Origin: Endocalyx cinctus
Lineage: Eukaryota; Ascomycota; Sordariomycetes; Amphisphaeriales; Apiosporaceae
DNA: 64,000 nucleotides
Assembly: GCA_001600455.1 (NCBI GenBank)
Contig: BCKC01000007.1
Coordinates: 2,358,019-2,422,018 of the forward strand
Reading direction: 5' to 3'
The position numbers and the translations under genes were made by a program. Each line of letters starts with the position of its first letter. Positions within the stretch are counted from its first letter, which is position 1. Shown piece after piece: positions 46,265 to 57,924 of the stretch. The notes under the pieces were generated by a model. It was not told the DNA's origin, searched no databases, and was given only the letters and a program-made list of their open reading frames with translations.

Positions 46265-47791
46265 TCACTCGTCAATCAACTCCCAACCATCTTCCTCAGC
46301 TTGCTTGGCAAGCTCGGCTTTTTCGTCCTTCTTTTCCTTAGCTTCGATTTCCTTCGTCTCCTTTTTCTTCTTCTCGGGCTCTCGGGGAGGGCATTTCACG
46401 GGAAGAGGTTTGAAGGTGTACATCTTGACTTGACCAAGTTCAAAGAATCCCATCGACCTGAACATACGGAGGCCGGGCTTGGTCGCCGTCAGCATGGCCA
46501 TCTTGTATCCCTTGGACGCGGCAATATTCATACCCCAAGCGGTCAGATTGGTCCCCACGGCGCGGAGCCGGTACGAAGGCCTGACGACTATGCAGTGGAT
46601 AGCGGCTACACCAGCGTACATGTGCACATAACTGGTACCAATTATCTGGTAGTCCAAATTCACAGCGGCGTACATCTGAAACTGCGATGACGGCAGCGAT
46701 GTCAAGAGCGATTTGTAGATATGTGTCCAGTGGAGAATATCGCGGTTATCATCATCAGACGCATATGCCCAAGCGCTCACCCATTCCTGTACTCGGTGAA
46801 GAGTAATATCTATGATACCAAGAGTCGGGCTTCGGGGTCGTACCGGGTCGTATCTCTCCGAGATTTCCTCTGGTTTTGGGCGGTAGGGAATGTCCGAGGA
46901 AGACCAATCAGTTCGGCTTAGACGAGCAGAGCTGGTGCTAGCCGAATTCTTATTGGATATATCTCCGGGCCTGGATCCGACATTTGGGGTTCTCGAGTCC
47001 CTTCTTCCCCCGGGGGAAAGGGGCGGGAGCTTGTTTCCGTCAGGAATTCTCTTTAAAGCTCGAAGTTTCAGAAGCGTCGCATGCTCCATCGTCATGAGCG
47101 GTGAGTCAAATGGCACGTCGGGGCTTTGTGGGTTAGATGATACATGCGCTTGATGACGTGAAAGATCTTGGCTGGAGAGGCCGCTATAAAAAGGAAACGA
47201 GTTAATGCTGCGTATAGTGGGCTCAACGACGCCCTCCGGGCATTTGAAGAATCTGGCGCGTTGCGCTTTCAAACTACAGAGGTCAACGACCATGGCGGGT
47301 TGATCCTCTTCAACATACATACGGCGGTTACGTAAAGCAATCTCGAGCTGCGGTTGGTCCATGGGGCCGACGACCCAGTTGAATTTACGGTTTATTCGAG
47401 TGAAGTGATCGATGGCCATGTCTACGGCGGTATTAATTTTCTTAGTCGGAAGATTGAGGTGTTCGAATAAGTTATGTCCATCACAGTCTTTACCAGGTGG
47501 GATACTGGCGTCGGGATTGGTCGGCGTCTCGTACCATCGTATATACCAGTCGTCACCTCCCCAGAGTGACTCTCCGGCACCCGCGGCAGCGCTGACTTGC
47601 TTGGTCAAGGCGACCTTATTGGCGATATATAATTCATGTAGGGCAGAGTTATTTGAGGTTTCAAGATCCGGGAACTGATTTTGAGCAGCAGTCCGAGTAA
47701 GCTGAGAATGTTCAGTCAGCGGAGGTGGAAACCCAGGTATCTGCCGGGGACTCGAAGTAGATCCCGATGTATTATCCAGAGGGGAAGTCAT
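46265..47791 (-). CDS. GNAT-fold acetyltransferase-like protein
   Basis: One exon, 508 aa, ATG at 47791-47789. Residues about 45-215 contain an N-terminal region with WGGDDWYIRWYE and DHFTRINRKFNWVVGPMDQP, as in fungal proteins where a GNAT domain follows a substrate-like half. Residues about 215-330 are a Ser/Pro-rich linker. Residues about 330-465 form the GNAT domain: VQEWVSAWAYASDDDN, YAAVNLDYQIIGTSYVHMYAGVAAIHCIVVRP (beta strands), then SYRLRAVGTNLTAWGMNIA, which replaces the usual R/QxxGxG/A acetyl-CoA loop, and TATKPGLRMFRSMGFFELG. The C terminus is a Lys/Glu-rich helix ending DGWELIDE. The acceptor cannot be predicted. The acetyl-CoA loop is somewhat atypical, so activity is likely but not certain. 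Confidence 0.82.
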   Translation of the reverse strand: MTSPLDNTSGSTSSPRQIPGFPPPLTEHSQLTRTAAQNQFPDLETSNNSALHELYIANKVALTKQVSAAAGAGESLWGGDDWYIRWYETPTNPDASIPPGKDCDGHNLFEHLNLPTKKINTAVDMAIDHFTRINRKFNWVVGPMDQPQLEIALRNRRMYVEEDQPAMVVDLCSLKAQRARFFKCPEGVVEPTIRSINSFPFYSGLSSQDLSRHQAHVSSNPQSPDVPFDSPLMTMEHATLLKLRALKRIPDGNKLPPLSPGGRRDSRTPNVGSRPGDISNKNSASTSSARLSRTDWSSSDIPYRPKPEEISERYDPVRPRSPTLGIIDITLHRVQEWVSAWAYASDDDNRDILHWTHIYKSLLTSLPSSQFQMYAAVNLDYQIIGTSYVHMYAGVAAIHCIVVRPSYRLRAVGTNLTAWGMNIAASKGYKMAMLTATKPGLRMFRSMGFFELGQVKMYTFKPLPVKCPPREPEKKKKETKEIEAKEKKDEKAELAKQAEEDGWELIDE

Positions 47792-49758
47792 GGTCGATTA
47801 GTAGAATTTATGACTTGGACAATTCCCAACCGAGTAAAATTACTTTGATAGCTTAGGAAAGGAAAAAGATAAAATAAAAAGGAAGAGAAAGGTATGGAAA
47901 GATGTGGTAAGATTGGTGAGGTACTAACTAGCACAGCACGTACCTCATGAGGCCAAGTAGATAGATACCGTATCTACTGTGTAGGTAGATAGGTAAGATA
48001 GATAGATGATGTAGGGCACGGAGAAGACGGAAAACATGTAAGCAATTAAACATGCACTAAGGGACCGAGAGCCTCAAGCTTCAACCCCGCATTATGAATT
48101 ATGAATGATGAATTATGAATTATATCATATCATACTGTATCATATTATATACGTACTTTAAGTAGGTACTAAGAGGTAGGTAGATACCAAAATGTTTATA
48201 CTCTAAGATCACTTGTTTCTCATCAACTTTGACATCAAGTTATATCCAATCATGAACAGTGGTATATCTACCTAGCTGTCTAGGTATATCCAGGGATATC
48301 ACAGCTGAATTACTTAAGCATCGAATACGGTACATTTATAGCACATATAGGTATAATTATCCACTATAAGTACCTAGGAGTATATTATTAGGTTAGTAAA
48401 TCATGGGGTAAGTGGGGGAGAACATCCCTAAAATGGTGATAACCTACCTAATCAGCCACTCTACCAGCCTACATACCAGCCTACATACCAGCCTACCAGC
48501 CTACCTAAAACCCCGCCCCGCCATATCGGACTACCCCTCCAGCCTGCGAACCCATCAGATCGGGAAATGTAAGCTGCTAACCTAGATATGATGATACATT
48601 CGTGGTAGCTGAAATCTGATTATTAAAATCCTGGGTCTCGATGATTCATGTCTAGGACTTTTAATGTGGCTTTGACCGAGCCCTATGGCTTCACTGAGAT
48701 GGCAGACAAGTTGAAAAAAAAGTCACCATTCTGATTCTGCTGACCTAGTCTATGAGTACGATCTCGAAAAGAAACATAAAAGTCTTCTACCTAATCCATT
48801 TGATTATGCTTGTGTTTTTTTTCATCATTAACATCATCGTCATCATCATCCTCCCTCCTTAACGTTTAGATTTACAGACTCTACATACATATTCGTTTAC
48901 TTTTTTTCTTCTCTAGATGGTCATAATAAACTACTAATATAATAACTTAAATAGTAATATACGAAGCCCAATACGCCTCCGCCATATGTTCGGTCAACGA
49001 ATCATTTTAGAATGCTAAAGGGATATATATGCAACCTCCAATGCCACGTGCTTTACGATTCGACCGAGAGAATCGAACTATTTTTCGGTGAGGAAGATCT
49101 TATTGGGTACTAGTTTGGGACTTATGTTTTTTTCTATGGCTATAATAATTAAGCACAAATTAACAATTGCCATTTTCTGCAATTTCCTGTCGAGGTCTAG
49201 AATTCTATGACACCGAAATGACTAGATGCCAAAGGTGCGTTATTCGGTTTCATTCGGGCAGATCTGCCCGCTGATTATCCGTCATCGTAAGGAATAAAAA
49301 GGGATTCACATGTTTGAATAGCCAATCTCCTGGATATATATGACCTCTTTCGAGATGATAAGTGGCGGATGAACGAATAATGGTACCATCCCAATCCGAC
49401 GCCTCGGAATAAACGAGAAGAAAAAAGCAAAGAAAAAGACAGAGCCCATCCCCCAAACCAGCTGCAGCTAATAGGGGATGTCGAATGATACTTATAAGTT
49501 GCTAGTGAGTATCGTGTTTGTCACGTTACGGTGGGAGACCTTCCGATCCGAATGCAACCATCCATTCTGTTTTTCTTTTTTAAATCAAATATTGTTTGTG
49601 TAAATACGACCTACCGGCCAGAGTTGTATACCGAGACAAAAAAAAAAAAAATACTTAACTCAATCTTACCCGAAACTAAAGTCAGGGGGGAAAAACGCCA
49701 TCTACCACAAATAACAGTCACAGAGTAGAACGATCAAACCAGGGTTAAAAAAAATAAA
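47792..49758. other. Intergenic region, about 2 kb
   Basis: Divergent region between the GNAT-like gene (-) and the secreted protein gene (+). It is AT-rich, with GATA-like gtaggtagatag runs near 47,985-48,010, gaattatgaat repeats near 48,090-48,120 and the 12-nt repeat at 48464-48507. No gene supported. Confidence 0.55.
48464..48507 (+). repeat. 12-nt tandem repeat
   Basis: Unit ccagcctacata at 48464 and 48476, a truncated copy at 48488 and a variant ccagcctaccta at 48496. Confidence 0.9.
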
Positions 49759-50807
49759 ATGAGAAACTTCCTACTCTTAGCCCTCGGGCCCGCGGCGACG
49801 AGCGCGATCCACGCGGTATCGGTCGTATCGGACACGCCGTACGACTGCGCGGCGGTAGGGGGGATCGACGTATCCTTCTCGGCGGACGAGAGCGCGGTGC
49901 GGGCGAAGTTCCCGACGGTAGACCTGACCGTGTACCCGCCCGCGCACGGGAACGCGAACGGGTACTCGACGGCCAACTGCGCCGGCACGGTCCAGTTCGA
50001 GGACTTCGTCAGCGGCCGGCGCTTCTCCGTCCGCGACGTCACCTTCACCATCGCCGACCTCAACCTCACCGGCGGGAACGACCTGCACAGCCTCAAGTCC
50101 AAGTTCGTCTGGCGCGTCGAGGACCTCGTCACGTATCAGTACGGCGCGAACCCTCTCGTCTATGATTTGAGGGAAGCTACTTTAGTAGGACTTTTTTTTT
50201 TCTTCCTTTGAAAATATTATTGTTACCATTTTTTTCCCCTTGGAAAAATGTGTTTGACTAAAACATCTTTGTCTCGCAGCTCGATATCGATGTGAACTCC
50301 GGAATCGGAAATGACTCATTCCAAGGTGAATTTGTGAAGACGGTGGAGAATCCCAATCCAGTCGTAAGTGTGGCGAAGCTATTTTCTTGCTTCCTCTTTT
50401 TATTCTTCTTTTTGAATTCAGAGTGTGCTCCTAGAATTTCAAACGAGACGAAAACTTGAACGTCTGCCTGATTTCTTTTCGTTTCTGTCTCCCCTCTTCT
50501 CACCCACTCCTCTCCCACTTCTTTATTTTTTCGAAACAGGAAGAACATCCCTGGAATTGACCTGGTATGACGATAGTGGTCGAATTGTCTCAGTGGCTTC
50601 ACGAGTAATGTGACCAAGATTTACGTATCGATGTCTGCGCAGACGACTAAAGGTGGCACCAGCCAGAAAGGATGGTCCACGGATTTCGGACTCGTCTGGG
50701 AAGATTGCTACTGGCCTGACGAGCACAACTGGGGCACGTACACCAACCACTGGGAATCTTGTACTTACCGAACGTCGAATGATTCGGCACCGAGACGACT
50801 TTATTAG
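49759..50807 (+). CDS. Small secreted cysteine-containing protein, unknown family
   Basis: Three exons proposed: 49759..50184, 50280..50363, 50577..50807; 246 aa, all junctions in phase 0. Donors are gtagga and gtaagt; acceptors are ctcgcag and gacgatag. The last acceptor is the least certain: the stronger-looking acagg at 50539 would introduce a stop after six codons. A signal peptide is visible (MRNFLLLALGPAATSAIHA). The mature protein has five cysteines (C30, C74, C174 and two near the end in EDCYW and ESCTYR) and a beta-rich composition (RRFSVRDVTFTIADLNL, VTKIYVSMSAQTTKGG). Exon 1 is strongly GC-biased. The layout recalls small fungal secreted proteins of the DUF4360 type, but this is only a weak impression. 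Probably extracellular; function unknown. Confidence 0.6.
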
Positions 50808-52014
50808 AAATTATGATAATATAGGTATAATAGTGTGTCTTGCTTTGTTATGCTTTGCGCAAGGAAAGGGAAGGAGGGTATTCCAAAAATACGTGAGTAG
50901 AAAGAAAGGAAAATAAAAAAAACATCCAATACGCATCTTGACCAATGAGAATGCTTATTTTTCTTCCTTTTTTTTTTTTGCTCATTCTAAAATAAACGTA
51001 ATGAATATTCCTGGCTTTGCTCCATATGTTAGGGTTGGATATTTTTATTTGGGTGCCTGATATTTAAAGAGTCTTAACATATAACGCTTTGCAATGGGTC
51101 GGTAGCAGTAGGATCCGAGGTTGTAGGATCTTACTCCTTGGCATATCAACGGACTATACTCCGTACTCCGGTTGAGTAGTTTTCCTCCCCTTTTTCTCTC
51201 CCTTCGACATAATTTCTGTGCGTGGAAACACGGGAATCCTTCGCTGGTTAGCGTGTTCCCATCCGCGGGAGGATTGCCGAAATGCGCTAATAGAAAGAGG
51301 GAGAAGAGGAAGAAGGCGGAAGAAAGCCGTAGAGGTATGCTTGTATCGTCGCAGAGGTGGCGCCCTTCCGTGGACTTCCGTCGGATTCGGGTATTTTTCA
51401 ACGTTCCTAATTAGTAGCAGGCAGCGAATGATGATTTCTGTGGGAAGAAGAGTAAATAATAATAAAAAATAAGCCTTGGCAATTTTCGGGTCAATTCAAT
51501 TATTTCGCCAAGGATTGTGCTTTTGGAGTTGGTATGCAATGCTATTCTTTTTCCTTCTATGTTAGAAAGTGTATCAAAATCACGTCGTTATGCTTAGGCC
51601 CCCTTGAGCTGGCTTGGCTAACGTCGACCATCTCGATGCTATTCCACATCGTTATCCGTTAATATTTCTATAAGACCGAGTGTGATCGGTGACAAGAGGG
51701 ACAGAGGGTATAAGAAAGTGGAAATAGCTTCTCTTTATACTAGCCGGACTTTACCTCGGTTTTTTCGGGACGGGATTGTTTCTAGATGCGGTTAAAGGCT
51801 ATGGAGATGTTTAGCTGTGCGCTCTGGTATAATGTCCGTCAGTGTGTACATAGTATATGGATACACTACTAATGTAGTATATCTCCTTGTGTTCTCTTGT
51901 GTAACACTAAATCATCTATTAATAATTGTCATACCAGGAATATCCCCAGAGTCCCAGACTTAAGAGAAACACGTCTGAGAATAGAGCCGAGTGTGCAGCA
52001 TCGCTTTGATGTTA

Positions 52015-52039
52015 TTTTTTTTTTTTTTTTTTTTTTTTT
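52015..52039 (+). repeat. T25 homopolymer
   Basis: Twenty-five consecutive T, intergenic. Confidence 0.85.
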
Positions 52040-52645
52040 AGTTTAGCTGACTAGCTGGCATAACTGGCATAACTGGGCAAATTATTCCCGTATTATTCCC
52101 GGATAGGTTCAGCTTAACTACCGCTCGGAATGCAATCCAGTCTATTCCTGGTCGTCATCATCGTCATTCTTACCACTTAGCTAGTAATTATGTAATTCCA
52201 AGTCAATATAATGATTTCTTATCAACTGGATAAGTCTTGGCTACATCTAACTTTGCCCATCTTCTTGAGGAGGAGAAATTTCCGAATCGAGGATATCATT
52301 ACACTGAAGCCTGCCCATATAGACCTGCCAGACCATTTGATTGGTATTCATACCAGTTGCATATATGTATACTATGTACATTGTACAACACCACAACTAG
52401 CTGCTGTCAGATCAGCAATGTTAGCCCGTGCCAAACGATGCAAATTAAGCGAGATTGATCCTACAACTGCTCATTAGAGATATATTTATCTGTGCTACCC
52501 TATTGTTTGACATCACCTTATTATCATTAGTATTATTATTATTATAATTAAGTAAAGTGGAAAGTGGAATCATAGTGCGTATATATTGACGCTCCTACCT
52601 AATGCTTATTTCCAACTTAATTATCAGAGGAGATAAGCCTTAATT

Positions 52646-52663
52646 CCCCCCCCCCCCCCCCCC
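52646..52663 (+). repeat. C18 homopolymer followed by acacacc
   Basis: Eighteen consecutive C, rare in this AT-rich surrounding; the other long homopolymers in the window are A or T. Confidence 0.85.
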
Positions 52664-54038
52664 ACACACCTAAGCATAAGCGGTATGTACTATGTAAAGT
52701 ATTACTCCCAACCCTTGCGCTACGTCAACTCTCTGACCCGTGTTTGTTACAGTACATGCCAAAGTAATGTATGTATGTTGTATGTAAGGAACATGCTACG
52801 CTGCCACTGTTAATACGACTGAGCCAATTAAATGGTTACTTCTGTTCAGTGTCTCGAAAGAGGGGTGGACTGTACTTATAGTGCCTTATCCGTATAAGGT
52901 ATCCTCTCCTGACAACGTCGAAATTAGGTCTGTGATGTACTGTAGTATACTCTATAATAGTATACTAGTACTTGTTGGCTAAAATATCTAGTGAGCTATC
53001 TATGAAAGAAGCCTCGGGATAGTGAAAGCTATGACGATGCCTATTTATGGAATATTCAGTATAAATAATAGTATAACTAAGTATATCCAAGGTAACATGC
53101 TCCGTCACACTCTTGGTAGCTTTACACTATAATGCTATTCTTGTAAATACGCATATGATATCTGAATTACTAAAGCCGTGAACCGGTCTCCAGAAGATTA
53201 TCTATAGCCTTCCATGACTAATAAAACTTCTTAATCCAACTACGTAAATACTATGCAGCTATACTATGTGTACTACTACGATAATACATATCCATGTCTG
53301 TATCTTCTTTCCGTCGTAACCTTGCAAATAATAGGAACGGTACATACTCTCGTAGCGTAAGATCTCGAGACTTCAGTAGGTTACACGGTGGGTACTGTGG
53401 AGTTTGTTTCCCTAAATGGTTTCCCCTTCGCCACGAATCTGGCCTATCTATAGTATAGGTTATTTGACGAAGGCCCCAGCTCCATAATCAAAGACCGAAA
53501 AGTGCGAACTTACCGGGATTGGAAATTGTCCCGTTTTCCGACGATCCGCAGTTATCCTGGCGTAAGCAAACCATGGCACTGTCAGGGTAGCCTTGGAAAG
53601 GGTCTTTAAGAGTGTATGAAATAGGTTTAATTTTCAAGCGTGATAGTGGAACACGTTTCGCCCGTCATCCTCTGGCACCCTGTTCGATTCATCTACACTA
53701 GTCGCGTCTGGCGTGCATGTACAAGTACACTACGTTCTAGACATAGAATAAATTATAAGAATGTTGTAGGGTATGAACCCCGGCATCCATCTTAAGGTTC
53801 TTATGCCCCTCCCCACCATATCAGGCCTCTTGCATATGCTTTCGTAATTTGTTTTGCTTGACGTCCTACCATATTATTCGCCTATGCCACCCTCATTGTA
53901 GCCTTTCTTATCTGCATGGAAACCAACGCGTTACACGACAGAAAGCATCACCGCTCTCTTTTTCACCATTATTAATACCAACTCATCGACTTGAGTGCAA
54001 CTGTGCCGCAGGTTGTTACTGTTACATATTGGCCCGTC

Positions 54039-56003
54039 ATGGCTCCGGCTTCAGATTCGAACCGGCGGGGCAGGTGGGCGGCGTTGGAAGATTGGGAAAA
54101 ACACCGCAACACCATCACAAACCTATACATGGGACAGAATAAGGCCTTATCGGAAGTGAGGAAGATAATGGAAGAAGATTATAAATTTATCGCGACGTAC
54201 GTAAAAAGCGTAAGCAAATGCTCGGTACGCCTCGTTGCATCTACCAAGTGGTAGGCGGCAACCGTCATTCTCTCTTCTTTCCCCTCTCTTCCTTCTCTCG
54301 ATCTGATCGAGAGAAGAAAGGAGGGAGAAAAAGAGAGAAGGACAAGATGCCCCAAAGAGAAATGATGTATTTGGGCTTGACTAAAGTAAAGAGTGATCGG
54401 TAATTTAGGGAAAGAATGTTCAAAACTCACTTCAAGAAATGGGGCTTGCACAAGAACCTCACCCATCGCAAGGTCGGTGAGCTTCTCGGTCAGCAACAGC
54501 GAGGCGCATCCGAGAGCAAGGTAGCCCTCCCGATCATTCACGGTCGCACAGTAGATGAAAATAGGGTACAGACGTACCTGCGGCGGGTGTCGAAATCAAC
54601 TCGACAACAGATTGACCTGATAGCCGCCGGGTCGAATAATCAAGGAGAGCAAGAAAACAGGAGAAAGAAAACGATACGGGACATTCGACCGAGGGCTTGG
54701 ATATCCGTAAACGGCCAAGCACCATCCGCGAGCGTAATGCCGCTGAGCATCCCCAAGAGGGTGGAATCTCCGACTCCGCTAAAGATTCCCGAGGAGTGTC
54801 TCCTGCTCATTCATCAATATCTCTCGGGCTGCATGGAAACCAACATTTGGAACGTTCCAGTGGGCCGAAAATCGCCACAAGGAACTGGGTTGTCGAGGAA
54901 GTGGTATCATCAATTATGCATGGCCGGCAGGCTTTTTTCTCGTGGTTACACATCTCAGTCTTTCAACGTAATATCAGCCTGTTTCGAAGGATATAAAGAT
55001 TTGCTGCAGATTCAAAACCCATTGCTCTTACTCGATACAACTCTGGGGATTGCCCGGATGTGGGAGATGATGCCGGGTCTTGGTCAAAGCTTCCAAAACT
55101 ACGTAGCAGGAATGACACGGATAGTTTTTGGGCCAAACCATCCGTTCTCCGTGTTGGTTACGAAGGTTCCATATCGCGATAACGAAGAAACAAAACTCTG
55201 GATATCAAGCTTTATACAGGCATATCTGACATTGACTCGGTTATCCGACCGGTTCGAGCCACTCACCTTGATAATTGTGTATCACCACCTAGATAGATTG
55301 CGGCTCGTCGAAAAGCCCTACGCGCAGCAGATGATACAAGACATCCATCACCGCGTCTCAACAAAGTCCAATAAGAGCCCTGACGAAGAGCATAAGATGC
55401 TCCTGGGGACGGCCTGGGCATTCTTCCATGATAGAAGGTACTCCGATGCAGATAAGATCGTCGACGGCATAATCCAAAGTGGAAACGTACACGGTAATAT
55501 TCAGCAGGATTGTCAAGAGCTTAGGCGGCGTATTGCTTTAAACAGCGAGGAAAACACGGAAATTGCCATCGAGAACCTAACCCACGAGATAAATATGCTG
55601 GGTCTAATAACTCCTGGTAAGTGGCCCCGTGCTCTCTTTTGCTTATTTCACACTTCCTCATCATGAACCAAGTTGGCTCCTGCGGGAGATGCTGCTTCAC
55701 CCTACCTCTCCCAACGGATGTATAAATCCAGTACTGACCCTGGCAAATGCAGATAAACTTCGCAATCTCGTGTACAAGTTAACGGCACTAGCGGAGCTTC
55801 TGTTCATAGCAGGCCGGCAGAAAGAAGCAAACATCGTGAACGCGAAGCTGGATAAGACGTGGGAAGTAGCGTACGAAGATATGAGCATGAGCCCACACAA
55901 GTTTCCCCGAGATAGCAAAGATGCACAAACGATCGATGTAGATACAGGACCTGTAGAAGAGACTAAAATCGTGACAGAACCTACAAACGTCCTAAGTACA
56001 TAA
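54039..56003 (+). CDS. Clr5-domain protein
   Basis: Three exons: 54039..54196, 54409..55616, 55753..56003; 538 aa, phases consistent (2+1, 1+2). Introns gtacgt...atttag (212 nt, branch-like ctgac/tgactaa) and gtaagt...atgcag (136 nt, branch actgac). Residues 14-70 are the Clr5 domain: WEKHRNTITNLYMGQNKALS, EVRKIMEEDYKFIAT joined across the first intron to ERMFKTHFKKWGLHKNL. The domain is named after fission yeast Clr5, a heterochromatin-silencing factor, and is widespread in Pezizomycotina, often with a helical C-terminal part. Residues about 170-530 are helical and TPR-like (LLLLDTTLGIARMWEMMPGL, AWAFFHDRRYSDADKIVDGI, LRNLVYKLTALAELLFIAGRQKEA). Possibly chromatin- or RNA-associated; the target is unknown. 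It lies alone in repeat-rich DNA. Confidence 0.85.
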
Positions 56004-57010
56004 AACGGAAAGAGGAGGGAAACACATGTACATAAAACAAAATGAAAATAAACTTACAACTATCTATGCTAAAGATTTTAGTGAGTCGGGGGGGGGATGG
56101 ATATTTTCTAGTAGGTATACACACATAGGTGGTCACTCTGAATACCTAAGGCTGCGTAGAATCAACTTATCGACATGGTACATATTTGTCACATATCAGA
56201 ATATGTATTCGGTAAGATATGTTCATATTTTCGGTAAAAGCACTGATGAAGTCATATATACAAGAAGAAGATGGTATTAAAAATGAAGTAAGAAAGAAGA
56301 AGAAAGAAAGAATAAGGAACAGGCTGTGAGTTTTACAGGTCGGTCACCAAAGTAGGATCGGGGAAGTCGGCGGCATCGGGCCGACACGATTAACTTTAAG
56401 ATGTGATGCAACAAGTCTCCAGATTCAGCTGATACCAGCTGATCCATACTCCGTACAGAATATGACATCTGATCGACACGCCGACCTAGCATCGGGCATG
56501 ATGTTCCCGATATTTTCTTTGAAGCGAATTAAATGAATCAATGAGTAGGACTTTGCTTTAGGTAACCTGGGGATAATACTACCTAATATATTCACCTAAT
56601 TAGTAACATAGCAATATAGTAAAGAGATTATCTATAGCACAGTATCTGGCAGCTAGCACGTCGGCTTGGCTAGGCAACTCATTGGTGTATGGTTTGCAGA
56701 TACGCCAGTTCTTCGGTGCTTCTCACTATATTGCTATAGACATACAATATCACCTGCTTTATTTTCTACGGGGGGTTTTTTGGACATTATGTATAGATGG
56801 GAGTACTACTGGAGTAAATGTATGACCGACTGAGCTAACTGAGCTGAATAATACATGCCCCTAAGGACAGTGGTGTATGTCCTTATTTGGGCCTACCTAG
56901 GTATGAGAGAAAGACAAATTCGTATTTTCAAGGGAAGGTTACTGGTTTTTCTAAGTTCTAAAACTATAAGCTACCAGCGAAAACCCCTTTCAAATCCATA
57001 CATTTCATAA
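56004..57010. other. Intergenic region
   Basis: 3' flank of the Clr5-domain gene; AT-rich, with one TACCTAGGTA-type motif at about 56893. No gene supported. Confidence 0.55.
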
Positions 57011-57352
57011 CTAAGCAGCCATCCATCCCAAATCTCCCGACCTTCGATCTTCAGGTTTCAGATCATCCGGTGCCCCAGAAAGTTCCTTCAGGCGTCCTTT
57101 CAGGACTTCAACCTCTCCCTTCAAGTCCTTTACCTCCTTGTGAAGTATCTTGATCTGCCTCAAGGGTGTTCTCAGTGCATCTCGGACCATTCGTCCTATT
57201 TTAGCTTCTATGCAACCTTTTTTCAACGCCCGTTTCAACTGGATCTTTGTCAACATCAGAGATAGCTCTCTGGTGAATCCTGAAGTCTTGGACAATCGAT
57301 CCTTCAGCTCCTCAAATATGGGGTACCTCTCCTCCACGTTGAATCCATGGAT
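57011..57352 (-). pseudogene. Coiled-coil reading frame without a clear start (gene fragment or 3' exon)
   Basis: On the - strand the frame from 57352 (after tag) to the stop at 57011 encodes about 113 aa. It contains EERYPIFEELKDRLSKTSGF, a basic helix (KIQLKRALKKGCIEAKIGRM) and a heptad-like coil (LHKEVKDLKGEVEVLKGRLKEL). There is no ATG at its start; the frame is preceded by an in-frame stop (gcgtag), which could instead be a splice acceptor. I could not join it in frame to the membrane-protein exon at 57529-57833, so it may be the last exon of an unresolved gene or a decayed fragment. Confidence 0.35.
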
Positions 57353-57528
57353 CTACGCATCTTCTCATGTAAGCGTGCTGGCCATTCCTCTGGGAGAGCA
57401 CGGCGGTCTTCTCCAGAATAAAGAAAAACCCCAAAATGTGACGGTATGGGTGAATCCACCTATCAGTTAATAGGTCAGCTATGAGGTAATGAGTGGAACG
57501 AAGGGTCTGCACCTTCCCACTCACTTAC

Positions 57529-57833
57529 TTGTTTATTTCCCTTCTTTCCTCGACCTTATTATTAGAAGAAATATATCGGTCGTGTTTCGAATGGTATGCT
57601 CCCAGTACAGCTGCCGTGATACAAAAGATGACAAAAGCCGCCAAAGACGCTATCACAAGCGCCATGCATATTGTTAGGGCCATGTTGGCCCAGGCCACAT
57701 TCGCGCAATCTGCCGGCGGGATCAACACAGTTGTCGTCACCGTCGTGGGCTTGGTGGATACGGTAACCTCCGAGCAGGAGGCCAACGTGACAGTTTCTCT
57801 AATGGTACTTAATCGCACCGTCGTCATTTTCAT
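57529..57833 (-). CDS. Possible short membrane protein, Thr-rich outside, single TM helix
   Basis: On the - strand, ATG at 57833; about 101 aa to a possible donor (gtaagt at 57528) or 102 aa to the stop at 57525. A Thr/Val-rich segment (TVSTKPTTVTTTVLIPPADC, with two cysteines) is followed by a hydrophobic helix (ALTICMALVIASLAAFVIFC) and a short charged tail. Codon third positions are GC-rich in this frame. The opposite strand has an equally long frame (to 57990) with its own hydrophobic stretch, so the strand is not certain. Possibly the first exon of a gene that continues to the coiled-coil frame at 57011-57352; a candidate middle exon begins at 57459, but the last junction would not stay in frame. 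Confidence 0.38.
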
Positions 57834-57924
57834 TATTATTATTCTTCTTCTATTTTGTCACTATGGGTTATTATTGGTAATGTCGTTTTGTTCTTCTATA
57901 GGTAAAGTTTGTAAGCGGGCTAGA

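Larger units (their letters stand above)
50808..54038. other. Gene-poor region, about 3.2 kb
   Basis: No supported gene. Contains a T25 run (52015-52039), short duplications (ctggcataa and ttattcccg, 52057-52105), a C18 run (52646-52663) and AT-rich sequence. The 52211..52477 frame (88 aa) has no motif and ordinary AT-rich codons. Confidence 0.5.

Noticed and set aside
48464..48507. Regularly spaced repeats considered as a CRISPR-like array
   Set aside because: Units are directly adjacent without unique spacers, and this is a fungal genome.
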